Of a stretch of 64,000 nt of DNA, positions 54,015-62,854 are shown piece after piece. Location: NCBI RefSeq assembly GCF_031880315.1, contig NZ_CP134771.1, forward strand, positions 5,519,001-5,583,000, written 5' to 3'. A program made the position numbers and the translations under genes. This DNA comes from Pseudomonas baltica (GTDB lineage Bacteria; Pseudomonadota; Gammaproteobacteria; Pseudomonadales; Pseudomonadaceae). The notes under the pieces were generated by a model. That model saw only the letters and a program-made list of their open reading frames with translations, was not told where the DNA came from and did not search any database. How positions within the stretch are numbered: the first letter of the stretch is position 1; each line of letters begins with the position of its first letter.

Positions 54015-54749
54015 ATGACCAGACTCAATGGCAAGACTGCAGTGATCACCGGCGGCGCAACCGGCATCGGCCTCGCCGCCGCCAAGCGCTTCATCGAGGA
54101 AGGCGCGTTCGTGTTCATCTTCGGCCGCCGCCAGGCAGCGCTCGACGCCGCGCTGGCCGAACTCGGGGCCAATGCCCGCGCGGTGAATGGCTCGGTCTCG
54201 GATCAGGCCGACCTCGACCGACTCTTTGCGGCAGTGAAGACCGAGCGCGGCACCCTCGATATCGTCTTCGCCAATGCTGGCGCGGGCGGTCCGCTGGCGC
54301 TAGGCCAGATCACCGCCGAGCACATCGACGAAACCTTCGACACCAATGTCAAGGGCACCATTTTCACGGTTCAGAAAGCGCTGCCGCTGATGGGCGCGGG
54401 CGGTTCGATCATCCTCACCGGCTCGAGCGCCGGCACCACGGGCGCTCCTGCCTTCAGCACCTACAGTGCGAGCAAGGCCGCTGTGCGCAATTTGGTGCGC
54501 TCCTGGGCGGAGGACCTCAAGGGCACCGGCATCCGGGTCAATGTGCTGTCCCCAGGCCCGACGGCGACCGACCTTGCAAAGGCAGCGCTAGGGGAGGAGG
54601 GCATGAAGGTTTTCGCCGCAATGAACCCGCTGCAGCGCATGGCCGAGCCTGATGAAATCGGCGCGGTGGCGGCGTTTCTGGCGTCGTCGGACAGCAGTTT
54701 CATGACTGCCAGCGAGGTTGCTGTTGACGGGGGTATCGCGCAGATCTGA
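54015..54749 (+). CDS. Short-chain dehydrogenase/reductase, HxlR-linked
   Basis: 244 residues; AAGGA lies eight bases before this ATG. SDR signatures: TGGATGIGLAAAKRFIEEGA, FANAGAGG, Ser in LTGSSAGTTG, YSASKAAVRNLVRSWAEDL (Y-x3-K), and the C-terminal DEIGAVAAFLASSDSSFMTASEVAVDGGI. NAD(P)-dependent oxidoreductase, substrate unknown. Divergent from the HxlR regulator. Confidence 0.92.
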   Translation: MTRLNGKTAVITGGATGIGLAAAKRFIEEGAFVFIFGRRQAALDAALAELGANARAVNGSVSDQADLDRLFAAVKTERGTLDIVFANAGAGGPLALGQITAEHIDETFDTNVKGTIFTVQKALPLMGAGGSIILTGSSAGTTGAPAFSTYSASKAAVRNLVRSWAEDLKGTGIRVNVLSPGPTATDLAKAALGEEGMKVFAAMNPLQRMAEPDEIGAVAAFLASSDSSFMTASEVAVDGGIAQI

Positions 54750-54870
54750 TTGGCTGGTCCGACGCTGAATACAACGCCGCGCCAACGGAACTGCCAAGCC
54801 CCAGTCACGCTCTGATCCCTGAGCGATCTTGCCTCGTCCCGTAAGCGCACCCACTCACCGAGGCACCCGA

Positions 54871-55953
54871 TTGACCGAGCTGAAACGCATCGCGCTATGG
54901 ATGGCCCTTCTGACACTCGCCGCCTGTAGTTACCAACCGCAGCCATCCGGCCCCACCCCGGAGCAGGTGCGCGCCAACGTTGCGAAGCTGCTGCCGCCCT
55001 CGGCCACCAACCGTCAAGGCTGGGCCGCAGACATCCAGACAGCATTCGAAACCCAGGCGCTGGCGCCTACCACCGAAAACCTCTGCTCGGTCATTGCGAT
55101 CATCGAACAGGAATCCAACTTCCAGGCCGACCCGCAAGTGCCGGGCCTGGGCCGTATCGCCCGCGAGGAAATCGACCGCCGCGCCGGGCGCCTGCACGTG
55201 CCAGGCTTCGTGGTCGATGCCGCCCTGGGTCTCAAGTCACGCACCGGCAAGACCTATGCGCAACGCATCGACAGCGTGCGCTCCGAGCGCGAGTTGAGCG
55301 ATGTCTTCGATGACTTCATCGGCATGGCGCCGCTGGGCCAGCAGCTGTTCGGCAACTTCAATCCAGTGCACACCGGCGGCCCGATGCAGGTAGCAGTCGC
55401 CTTTGCTGAGCAGAATGCCAGTGGCTACCCGTACCCCCATGACGGCACGATTCGCCAGGAAGTGTTCAGCCGCCGCGGCGGGGTCTATTACGGCAGCATG
55501 CACCTGCTCGGCTACCCGACCCATTACCCGCAATCCTTGTACCGTTTCGCCGATTTCAATGCCGGTCACTACGCGAGTCGCAATGCCGCTTTCCAGGCCG
55601 CCCTCAACCGGCTGGTGAAGGCTCGGCTGGCGCTGGATGGCGATCTCGTCAACTACGACTCCACCACTCCTGGCCAGACCGAACTGGCAGTGCGCTCGCT
55701 GGGCTCGCGGCTGAACATGAGCAACAACCAGATCTATCTGGCGTTGAAGAAGGGCGAGCAACTGGACTTCGAAGACACCGACCTCTATCGCCGCGTGTTC
55801 GAGCTGGCGGATCAGGTGGCCGGCCAGCAGCTGCCGCGGGCGATATTACCGGGCATCACGTTGGAGAGCCCTAAGATCACCCGGCACCTGACCACCGCCT
55901 GGTTTGCGCAACGTGTGGACGAGCGGCGGGTGCGATGTGTTGCCCGCTATTGA
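54871..55953 (+). CDS. DUF1615 lipoprotein
   Basis: 360 residues from a TTG start with GAGG seven bases upstream. The signal peptide has the lipobox LTLAAC. The body is DUF1615: PTPEQVRANVAKLLPPSATNRQGWAADI, LCSVIAIIEQESNFQADPQVPGLGRIAREEIDRRA, GPMQVAVAFAE, and RRGGVYYGSMHLLGYPTHY. The Glu in IEQESNFQ is reminiscent of lytic-transglycosylase-like folds (AxxxxESNF), so a cell-wall role is possible (inference). A single gene. Confidence 0.85.
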   Translation: MTELKRIALWMALLTLAACSYQPQPSGPTPEQVRANVAKLLPPSATNRQGWAADIQTAFETQALAPTTENLCSVIAIIEQESNFQADPQVPGLGRIAREEIDRRAGRLHVPGFVVDAALGLKSRTGKTYAQRIDSVRSERELSDVFDDFIGMAPLGQQLFGNFNPVHTGGPMQVAVAFAEQNASGYPYPHDGTIRQEVFSRRGGVYYGSMHLLGYPTHYPQSLYRFADFNAGHYASRNAAFQAALNRLVKARLALDGDLVNYDSTTPGQTELAVRSLGSRLNMSNNQIYLALKKGEQLDFEDTDLYRRVFELADQVAGQQLPRAILPGITLESPKITRHLTTAWFAQRVDERRVRCVARY

Positions 55954-56111
55954 GGGCGCTGGGAGGGTAGCCAGTACCCACTCATCGGTTGCCATCACGC
56001 GTTGCCCGCGCGGCCCTCTAGACTAGGCACAGCTGAGTTTGCCTCGACACGCCATGTATCCCCGGTCAGGAACCTGTCGAGGCTGTATTTGTATCCACGA
56101 GGGATTCATAG

Positions 56112-57506
56112 ATGTCCAGCCTGCTCGCCACCGCCACAGATCTGTCCGCACCCAGCGACGCCTATACCCGCCTTGACGCCTTCCGCCATCTATACGATCG
56201 CGGCGAGGGTGCTGTCGACGGCCATCCGTCCTACACCGTCGATGAGGCGGCCGCCCAGATCGATCGCTACGATCTGGCCTTCCTCGACACCAACCATGAC
56301 GGCAAGGTCTCGCTGACCTACAGCTTCCTCCAGGCCGCGCCTGCGAACTTCGACCCCAGATGGGGCGACTTCATTGCCTTCAACACGCAGCAGCAAGCCC
56401 AGACGCGTCTGGCGTTGCAGTCCTGGTCCGACGTCGCCAACCTGACCTTCACCGAGTCCAGCAAGGCCGCCGAAGGGCACCTGTCGATGGCCAGTTATTC
56501 GGTCTCCCACGGCGAGGCAGCGTTTGCCTATTACCCCTATGGCGGGCAGTCCTGGTATTGGGTGAGCGACGCCTATCGCGAAAACGCCGACCCGTCCCTC
56601 AACAGCTACGGCCGCCAGACGCTGGTCCACGAGATCGGCCACAACCTGGGCCTGGCGCACCCCAGCGACTATAGCGCCTGGAACGGCGTGCCCAGTTATC
56701 AGGACAACGCCGTGTACGCCGAGGACTCACGCGGCTACAGCGTGATGAGCTACTGGAGCGAACTCAACACCGATCAATACGACGGCGGCAACTACGCCTC
56801 CGCGCCCTTGATGGACGACATCGCCGCCATCCAGCTGCTCTACGGCGCCAACGAATCGACCCGTAGCGGCGGCACCATCTATGGCTTCAATTCCAACAGC
56901 CACCGCGAAGAAATGACTGCAACGGACGCGCACACATCGTTGATCTTCAGCATCTGGGACGCCGGCGGGAACGATACCCTGGACTTCTCGGGCTACAGCG
57001 CCGAGCAACACATCAACCTCAACCAGGGCAGCTTCTCCGATGTCTGTGGCCTGGTGGGCAACGTTTCCATCGCCCAGGGCGTGGATATCGAAAAAGCCAT
57101 CGGCGGCGCAGGCTCCGACCTGATCGTCGGCAACGCGCTGATCAATGATCTGCGCGGCAATGCCGGCGACGACCTGATCACCGGCGGCGGCGGTGCCGAT
57201 AAACTGTGGGGCGGGGCGGGTGCGGATACTTTCGTGTATTTCGCTGCCGGTGATTCCACGGTCGGCGCAGCGGATCGCCTGATGGATTTCGTCAGTGGCC
57301 AGGATCGCATCGACCTGTCCGGTTTGCCACTGGGCGCCGATGATCACTTGCACTTCGTGCGGGCATTCAACGGTGACGACGGCGCCATGCGCCTGCGCGA
57401 AGCCAGCTATGGCACCAACCTGACGGTGGATTTGAACGGCGATCGCACTGCCGATTTCGAAATCCGCATCATCGGTCAGGCGCACCAGGGGGATTTTCTT
57501 GTCTAG
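56112..57506 (+). CDS. aprA: Serralysin-type alkaline metalloprotease
   Basis: 464 residues; GAGGG precedes the ATG. Zinc site HEIGHNLGLAH (173-183, HExxHxxGxxH) and Met-turn Tyr in SVMSYWSEL. C-terminal calcium-binding RTX repeats (IGGAGSDLIVGN, LRGNAGDDLITGGGGADKLWGGAGADTF) and the terminal DFLV of serralysins. No N-terminal signal peptide: these proteases leave through a type I (AprDEF) system recognising the C-terminus. The inhibitor gene overlaps the end; the secretion genes do not follow, unlike the common aprA-inh-aprDEF order. Confidence 0.95.
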   Translation: MSSLLATATDLSAPSDAYTRLDAFRHLYDRGEGAVDGHPSYTVDEAAAQIDRYDLAFLDTNHDGKVSLTYSFLQAAPANFDPRWGDFIAFNTQQQAQTRLALQSWSDVANLTFTESSKAAEGHLSMASYSVSHGEAAFAYYPYGGQSWYWVSDAYRENADPSLNSYGRQTLVHEIGHNLGLAHPSDYSAWNGVPSYQDNAVYAEDSRGYSVMSYWSELNTDQYDGGNYASAPLMDDIAAIQLLYGANESTRSGGTIYGFNSNSHREEMTATDAHTSLIFSIWDAGGNDTLDFSGYSAEQHINLNQGSFSDVCGLVGNVSIAQGVDIEKAIGGAGSDLIVGNALINDLRGNAGDDLITGGGGADKLWGGAGADTFVYFAAGDSTVGAADRLMDFVSGQDRIDLSGLPLGADDHLHFVRAFNGDDGAMRLREASYGTNLTVDLNGDRTADFEIRIIGQAHQGDFLV

Positions 57507-57858
57507 GCCTGTGGCCGCGATGCTGTTGGCTTTTGGGGTCAGCGGCGTGGCGATGGCGGATTCGCAGGTGCTACCCAGAGCCTCGGAGGTGGCCGGGCGC
57601 TGGCAGGCCAAATCTCAAGCAGGGGCGAATTGTTCGTTTGAGCTGCAGGAAAAAGATCGTGCAGTGCTCGACCCGCAGCACTGCCTGACATCGATCCTGG
57701 GCTTTGTCGCTAACTCCTGGCTGGTGCAGCCTGACGGCATCGTGATAGCCGGCGCAGGCCTGGCGATGCCGATGCTGTTCAGCCGCCGCGATGCCGGTCG
57801 CTACAGTGCCCGGAGTAAAGCGGGCGTTACGCTGTGGATCGAGCGTGGCGATTACTGA
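57499..57858 (+). CDS. inh: Periplasmic alkaline protease inhibitor (Inh family)
   Basis: 119 residues from a TTG start (AGGGGG six bases upstream) that overlaps aprA by 8 bp; GTG 57511 and ATG 57520 are alternatives. A signal peptide ends VAMA-DS. The mature domain has the Inh pattern VAGRWQAKSQAGANCSFELQEKDRAVLDPQHCLTSILG, with the disulphide Cys pair and the N-terminal SQVLPRASEVAG that plugs the protease active site. It protects the periplasm from AprA. Confidence 0.9.
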   Translation: MSRPVAAMLLAFGVSGVAMADSQVLPRASEVAGRWQAKSQAGANCSFELQEKDRAVLDPQHCLTSILGFVANSWLVQPDGIVIAGAGLAMPMLFSRRDAGRYSARSKAGVTLWIERGDY

Positions 57859-57979
57859 GTTCCGAACGATCGGCGTAAACCTGAGCGGTTGAGCCGTTCG
57901 TCTCGGGCTATTTCCTCTGTCTCCACCTGCATTGGGCTCGAGACGAGGTGGCCATAGCGCATGCCGACCGGATCTTATC

Positions 57980-57998
57980 GAGAATGATTTTTGATCAT
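57980..57998. promoter_or_regulatory. Fur-box-like site before the iron transporter
   Basis: GAGAATGATTTTTGATCAT: the left half is 8/9 of the Fur consensus GATAATGAT, and a GATCAT follows. It sits 78 bp ahead of the substrate-binding gene, in a 217-bp gap otherwise without features. Confidence 0.55.
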
Positions 57999-58075
57999 CC
58001 AGTCACACTATGAAATAGTACCCGCCGTTTTTGCGCGCCCGGCTAGTTCGGGCCTTCCAACGCTGGGGTCATGTC

Positions 58076-58996
58076 ATGTGTATTTCCCGTCTCACTCAGG
58101 GCCTGATGGCTTGTCTGCTCATCGCGTGTTCTACCGTTCTGCGCGCTGCACCCATCGACATCAATGACGGTCAGCACAGCGTCCATTTGCCGGCGGCGCC
58201 ACAGCGTGTGGTGGTGCTGGAGTTTTCATTTCTCGACAGCCTGGCCGCAGTAGGCGTCACGCCAGTGGGGGCGGCCGACGATGGCGATGCCAAGCGCGTG
58301 CTGCCGCGGGTACGCGAGGCCATCGGGCAGTGGCGTTCGGTGGGGCTGCGCTCGCAACCCAGCATTGAAGAGATCGCGCGGCTCAAGCCTGACCTGATCA
58401 TCGCCGACCTGAACCGCCATCAAGCCCTGTACAAGGACTTGTCGAGCATTGCGCCGACCCTGTTGCTGCCGTCTCGGGGCGAGGATTATGCAGGCAGTCT
58501 TGCCTCTGCCGAGTTGATCGGTAAAGCGCTGGGCAAGCCAGAGCAGATGGCGGCGCGAATCGCCCAGAACCGCGCGCATCTCAAGGAAATCGCCCAGCAG
58601 ATTCCCGGCGGCGCCGTGGTGCTGTTCGGCGTTGCACGGGAAGACAGCTTCTCGGTGCACGGGCCGCATTCCTACGCCGGCAGTGTGCTGCAGGCAATCG
58701 GCCTGAAGGTCCCAGAAGTACGCGCCAATGCGGCACCTACCGAGTTCGTCAGCCTCGAGCAGCTCCTGGCCCTCAACCCGGCCTGGCTATTGGTGGGGCA
58801 TTACCGGCATCCGAGCATCGTCGATGGCTGGAGCAAGCAGCCCCTGTGGCAGGTCTTGAGCGCGGTGCAGCACCAGCAGGTCGCTGAAGTGGATGGCGAC
58901 ACCTGGGCGCGCAACCGTGGCGTCATGGCCTCCGAGCAGATCGCGGAAGACACCCTGGCGATCCTCAAGGGCGGCAAAGCCGTGCAGAGCCAGTAA
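58076..58996 (+). CDS. fecB: Ferric-siderophore/citrate ABC substrate-binding protein
   Basis: 306 residues from MCISRLTQGLMACLL. A signal peptide with CLLIACSTVLRAAP. Class III periplasmic-binding fold: PQRVVVLEFSFLDSLAAVGVTPVGAADD, IARLKPDLIIADLNRH, SLEQLLALNPAWLLVG, as in FecB. It delivers an iron chelate to the FecCD permease. First gene of a tight fecBCDE operon. The chelate could be dicitrate or another carboxylate; symbols follow closest family resemblance. Confidence 0.85.
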   Translation: MCISRLTQGLMACLLIACSTVLRAAPIDINDGQHSVHLPAAPQRVVVLEFSFLDSLAAVGVTPVGAADDGDAKRVLPRVREAIGQWRSVGLRSQPSIEEIARLKPDLIIADLNRHQALYKDLSSIAPTLLLPSRGEDYAGSLASAELIGKALGKPEQMAARIAQNRAHLKEIAQQIPGGAVVLFGVAREDSFSVHGPHSYAGSVLQAIGLKVPEVRANAAPTEFVSLEQLLALNPAWLLVGHYRHPSIVDGWSKQPLWQVLSAVQHQQVAEVDGDTWARNRGVMASEQIAEDTLAILKGGKAVQSQ

Positions 58997-58998
58997 GC

Positions 58999-59988
58999 AT
59001 GCGACGAGTGTATTGGACCGCGCTGGCCGTGCTGATCGGCGCGGCGTTGTTCTGGCTGTCGCTCTCCAGTTGGTCGCCGTTCCCCATCAGTCACGCAGAC
59101 GCCTGGAATGGCCTGGTGCACCAGGGCAAAGTGGGCGGCAACATGGCCTACATCGTCGCGCAACTGCGCGTGCCCCGTGCCCTGTGCGCGGCGCTGGTGG
59201 GGGGCTGCCTGGGGCTGGCCGGGGCGTTGATGCAGGGCATTACCCGCAACCGCCTGGCGTCGCCGTCACTGTTTGGCGTCACCGCTGGCGCTGCGTTGGG
59301 GCTGGCATTGTTTTCCACCGGACTGGTGGCACTGCCGTTTGCCGGTGGCGCGTTGCTCATGACCTGCCTTGGCGGTGCACTGGCCTGGGTGACGGTGTTC
59401 AGCCTGGGCGGTGCCTGGTCGTCGGCCAACGCTCAAGGGCGGCTGGTGCTCGCGGGTGTCGCAGTGGCGGCCTTGTGCGCCGCGTTGACGCGCCTGACGG
59501 TCATTCTGGTAGAAGCCCAGGCGCAGAGCGTGCTCAATTGGCTAGCCGGATCGTTGGCCAACGTCGGCCAGGCGCAGTTGCAGCTGCTCTGGCCGTGCAC
59601 CTTGATCGGCGCTGCATGGGCATTTTACTGCTCGCCAAAACTCAACCTCATCAACCTGGGTGAAGACGCCGCGCGCTCGCTGGGGGTGGGCATCACCCGT
59701 CTGCGCCTGCAGGTGTTCGTGGTCAGCCTGTTGCTGATCGGCGCCAGTGTCTGCGCGGTCGGCCCCATTGGTTTCGTCGGCTTGATCGCACCGAATATTG
59801 CGCGCCAAGGGCTGGGCAACGACTATCGCTGGTTGGTCCCCTTGAGCGCGATCCTCGGTGCGGTCATCGTGCTGGCTGCCGACCTGATCAGCCGTGCCGT
59901 GGCCTTTCCGGTGGAAACGCCGGCTGGCGTGGTGACGGCCTTGATCGGTGCGCCGTTTTTCCTGTTTCTGGCCAGGCGCGCGCTATGA
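58999..59988 (+). CDS. fecC: Iron-siderophore ABC permease, FecC-like
   Basis: 329 residues starting 2 bp after the binding-protein stop. FecCD family with 9-10 membrane helices: RVPRALCAALVGGCLGLAGALMQGITRNRLASPSLFGVTAGAALGL, VLNWLAGSLANV, and the ATPase-docking GPIGFVGLIAPNIARQGLGNDYRWLVPLSAILGA. It forms a heterodimer with the next protein. Confidence 0.9.
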   Translation: MRRVYWTALAVLIGAALFWLSLSSWSPFPISHADAWNGLVHQGKVGGNMAYIVAQLRVPRALCAALVGGCLGLAGALMQGITRNRLASPSLFGVTAGAALGLALFSTGLVALPFAGGALLMTCLGGALAWVTVFSLGGAWSSANAQGRLVLAGVAVAALCAALTRLTVILVEAQAQSVLNWLAGSLANVGQAQLQLLWPCTLIGAAWAFYCSPKLNLINLGEDAARSLGVGITRLRLQVFVVSLLLIGASVCAVGPIGFVGLIAPNIARQGLGNDYRWLVPLSAILGAVIVLAADLISRAVAFPVETPAGVVTALIGAPFFLFLARRAL

Positions 59989-60953
59989 CCCAGCCCCGTA
60001 TTCGATTAGTGCTGTTACTGGCGCTGGTACTGCTGGCGACGTGGCTGAGCCTCAGTGCCGGAACGTCCTGGTTGGCTCCCGGTACAGTGCTGCAGCGGCT
60101 GCTGGCCCACGACGCGCTGGATTTCGAGGTCTGGAACCACCGACTACCGCGCAGCCTGATCGCCCTGTTGGTAGGCAGTGCATTCGGCCTGGCGGGGGCT
60201 ATCGTGCAGGGCGTGATCCGCAACCCGCTGGCCTCGCCGGAAATCCTCGGTGTGACGCAAGGCGCGGGGCTGGCGCTGACCGTGGCGATCATCACCTGGC
60301 CGCAACTGCCGCTGGCCGGCGTGCCATGGATCGCCTGCCTGGGCGGCGCCGCGGGTGCGCTGCTGCTCGCCCTTTACAACACCGGGCTGAGTTTTTCTGG
60401 CGCGCGGTTTGCGCTCTCCGGTGTGGCGATCGCCGTCACCCTGTCCAGCGTGACCGAGTTTTTGATTCTCTCGCATCCGCTGGACATCAACACCGCGTTG
60501 CTAGCCCTGACCGGCAGCCTGTGGAGCCGCAGCTGGCATCACGTGGCCCTGGCATTGCCGTTTCTGCTGTTGATACCGGCCGGCCTGTGCCTGGCCAAAC
60601 CGCTGAACCTGATCGCCCTCGGCGATGAGTCGGCGCACAGTCTGGGTACCACGCTGGGCCCTACGCGCCTGGCAGCGATGGTGTGCGCGGTGCTGTTGAC
60701 CAGCCTGGGCGTTGGCATCATCGGCCCCATCGGTTTTATCGGCCTGGTCGCGCCGCACATGGCGCGTCGGTTGGTGGGCGGGCACCATCAGTTTCTGCTG
60801 CCGGGCGCGATGTTGATCGGCGCCTTGCTGCTGGTGCTGGCCGACACCCTGGGCCGCACCCTGATTGCACCCAGCGAAATTCCCGCTGGCATCCTCACCG
60901 CGGTGATTGGTGCGCCGTATTTTCTCTGGTTGCTGGCCAGGTTCAAGGGTTGA
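59985..60953 (+). CDS. fecD: Iron-siderophore ABC permease, FecD-like
   Basis: 322 residues, overlapping the previous gene by 4 bp (ATGA). FecCD family: RLPRSLIALLVGSAFGLAGAIVQGVIRNPLASPEILGVTQGAGLAL, ALTGSLWSRSW, and GPIGFIGLVAPHMARRLVGGHHQFLLPGAMLIGALLLVLADTLGR. The second half of the inner-membrane permease. Confidence 0.9.
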   Translation: MTQPRIRLVLLLALVLLATWLSLSAGTSWLAPGTVLQRLLAHDALDFEVWNHRLPRSLIALLVGSAFGLAGAIVQGVIRNPLASPEILGVTQGAGLALTVAIITWPQLPLAGVPWIACLGGAAGALLLALYNTGLSFSGARFALSGVAIAVTLSSVTEFLILSHPLDINTALLALTGSLWSRSWHHVALALPFLLLIPAGLCLAKPLNLIALGDESAHSLGTTLGPTRLAAMVCAVLLTSLGVGIIGPIGFIGLVAPHMARRLVGGHHQFLLPGAMLIGALLLVLADTLGRTLIAPSEIPAGILTAVIGAPYFLWLLARFKG

Positions 60954-60957
60954 TCAC

Positions 60958-61758
60958 ATGAGCATTATCCAGGCACGACTGCTTGATATCGGCTACGGCG
61001 CCACGCCCATCATCCAAGGGCTTTCGTTTGCGCCGCCGGCCGGGCAAGTGACCGCACTGATCGGGCCCAACGGCTGTGGCAAGTCGACGTTGCTCAAGAC
61101 CTTCGCGCGCATTCTCAAACCGGCCAAGGGCCAGTTGACCCTCGACGGCCAGGACTATGCCGGGCTGTCAGCGCGGGATCTGGCGCGCAAGGTCGCCTTC
61201 CTGCCGCAGGTGCTGCCGATCCCCGAAGGCGTCAGCGTGCGGCAACTGGTGGCTTACGGGCGCAGCCCGCACAACTCGTTATGGGGGCGGCTGAGCGGTG
61301 CTGATCAATCGCAGGTCGCCGCGGCGATGCAGCGTATGGAACTGGACGGTCTGGCGGATCGAGCCTTGGCCGATCTGTCGGGCGGCCAGCGCCAGCGCGT
61401 GTGGCTGGCGATGGTGCTGGCCCAGGATGCCGACGTGGTGCTGCTGGACGAGCCCACCACCTATCTGGACATCAGCCATCAGGTCGAGCTGCTGGATTTG
61501 ATGCGTGAATTGGCGGCGCAGGGCAAGACGGTCATCACCGTGCTGCACGACATCAACCAGGCCTGCCGTTACGCCGATCACCTGGCGATCATGCACAGCG
61601 GCAAGCTGGTGGCCGATGGCGCGCCGGAGGCGGTGATCACTGCCGAGCGGGTCCGCCAGGTGTTCGATGTGCAGGTGCAGATCCTGCGCGAGCCGGTGGC
61701 GGGGACGCCGATGTGCGTGGTGGAGCGCAGCACGCGAGGGGGCACTGGCGCGGGTTAG
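60958..61758 (+). CDS. fecE: Iron-siderophore ABC ATPase, FecE-like
   Basis: 266 residues. Walker A GPNGCGKST, Q-loop LPQVLP, signature LSGGQRQRVWLAM, Walker B VVLLDEPTTYLD and switch His in TVLHDINQACRYADH. The cofactor-free FepC/FecE form. It starts 4 bp after the permease stop and completes the operon. No fecIRA genes or outer-membrane receptor adjoin; the receptor at 6748 is 50 kb away. Confidence 0.92.
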   Translation: MSIIQARLLDIGYGATPIIQGLSFAPPAGQVTALIGPNGCGKSTLLKTFARILKPAKGQLTLDGQDYAGLSARDLARKVAFLPQVLPIPEGVSVRQLVAYGRSPHNSLWGRLSGADQSQVAAAMQRMELDGLADRALADLSGGQRQRVWLAMVLAQDADVVLLDEPTTYLDISHQVELLDLMRELAAQGKTVITVLHDINQACRYADHLAIMHSGKLVADGAPEAVITAERVRQVFDVQVQILREPVAGTPMCVVERSTRGGTGAG

Positions 61759-61776
61759 AGCGCGTTCCGAGGCTGT

Positions 61777-62664
61777 TCAGGATTGCCACTCTCCATGGGG
61801 GGAGGGCGTTTTGAATCTCGCCGCGTCCTGAGTGGGTGGCAGCCCAAACAGACGAGCGTACTCACGGCTGAATTGCGAGGCGCTTTCATACCCCACGTTG
61901 TAGGCGATGGACGTCGCGTCCAGGGTATCGAACAGCAGCAACCAGCGCGCCCGCAGCAAACGCAAACGCTTCTGGTATTGAATCGGCGTCATGGCGGTCA
62001 CGGATTTGAAATGCCGATAGAAAGCCGCAACGCTCATGTCTGACATGGCTGCCAGAGGTTCGACGCGGAACGGCTCGGTGAAGTGCTCGCGAATCCACTG
62101 CGTCGCTCGACGGATCTGGGTCATCCGGCCATCCGGGCGGGCGACATCACGCAGAATACCGCCCAGCGGCCCCTGCAAGGCGCGGAACAGGATCTCGCGT
62201 TCGATCATGGGCGCCAACACCGCTGACTCGTGCGGACGGTCGATGAGCCGCATCATGCGTAGCCACGCATCGATCATTTCAGGTGGCGCGGCCACGGCCT
62301 CGAAGCACGTGCTCTGTGGCTCCCTCGGCGGTTTGCCCTCGTCCATCAGCAACGTCGCGATCGCCTCCGGATCAAGGGTCAAGCTGACCGCGAGGTAAGG
62401 GAGGTCTGCGGCGCTGGCGTGAATTTGCCCGGTCGCCGGCACATCCACAGGCACCAGAAAATAGCTGCCCGCCGTGTAGCGCGAAACATCCTCTCCTATC
62501 GACAGGGTTTTGGTGCCCTGCAGCACCAGATGCAGCATCGGTTGATACACCTGATCCGCACAGGCCTCAGCCCGGACCATCGCCACACGGGGCAACCCGG
62601 TTGGCGTCCACTTGTCTTGTGCGCGCATCACGATGCGGCGCAGTTCTGCCATGGCGTTTTCCAT
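61777..62664 (-). CDS. AraC-family regulator (AraC_N type), paralogue of the one at 31 kb
   Basis: 295 residues from MENAMAELRR (MAELRR at 62652 has a better spaced GGAAA). AraC_N domain: GLPRVAMVRAEACADQVYQPMLHLVLQGTKTLSIG. HTH: VEPLAAMSDMSVAAFYRHFKSVTAMTPIQYQKRLRLLRAR and IAYNVGYESASQFSREYARLFGLPP. Divergent from the SDR gene at 62855. It resembles the 31024-31920 regulator throughout, indicating a duplicated regulator-SDR module. Confidence 0.92.
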   Translation of the reverse strand: MENAMAELRRIVMRAQDKWTPTGLPRVAMVRAEACADQVYQPMLHLVLQGTKTLSIGEDVSRYTAGSYFLVPVDVPATGQIHASAADLPYLAVSLTLDPEAIATLLMDEGKPPREPQSTCFEAVAAPPEMIDAWLRMMRLIDRPHESAVLAPMIEREILFRALQGPLGGILRDVARPDGRMTQIRRATQWIREHFTEPFRVEPLAAMSDMSVAAFYRHFKSVTAMTPIQYQKRLRLLRARWLLLFDTLDATSIAYNVGYESASQFSREYARLFGLPPTQDAARFKTPSPHGEWQS

Positions 62665-62854
62665 GCTGCCCACCGTGGGCCATATTCCTGGGCATGGCAA
62701 GCCAGGTGAGAGGAATAGGCAAGGATGTGCGATTAACCGGCAAACGTCCGCCGCACCGATGTCGCAATACTGGTGGCACGCGGTTCGTTGCTTCGTTGTT
62801 CAAGGCTCGACAGCAACGCGACCTCTTATCGCTGAATTGCAGAAGGTCATTTTT

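Noticed and set aside
62701..62776. Possible third copy of the AraC promoter block, before the SDR at 62855
   Set aside because: A TACTGGTGG is present at a similar place, but the upstream 25 bp match at only about 9 positions, near chance.
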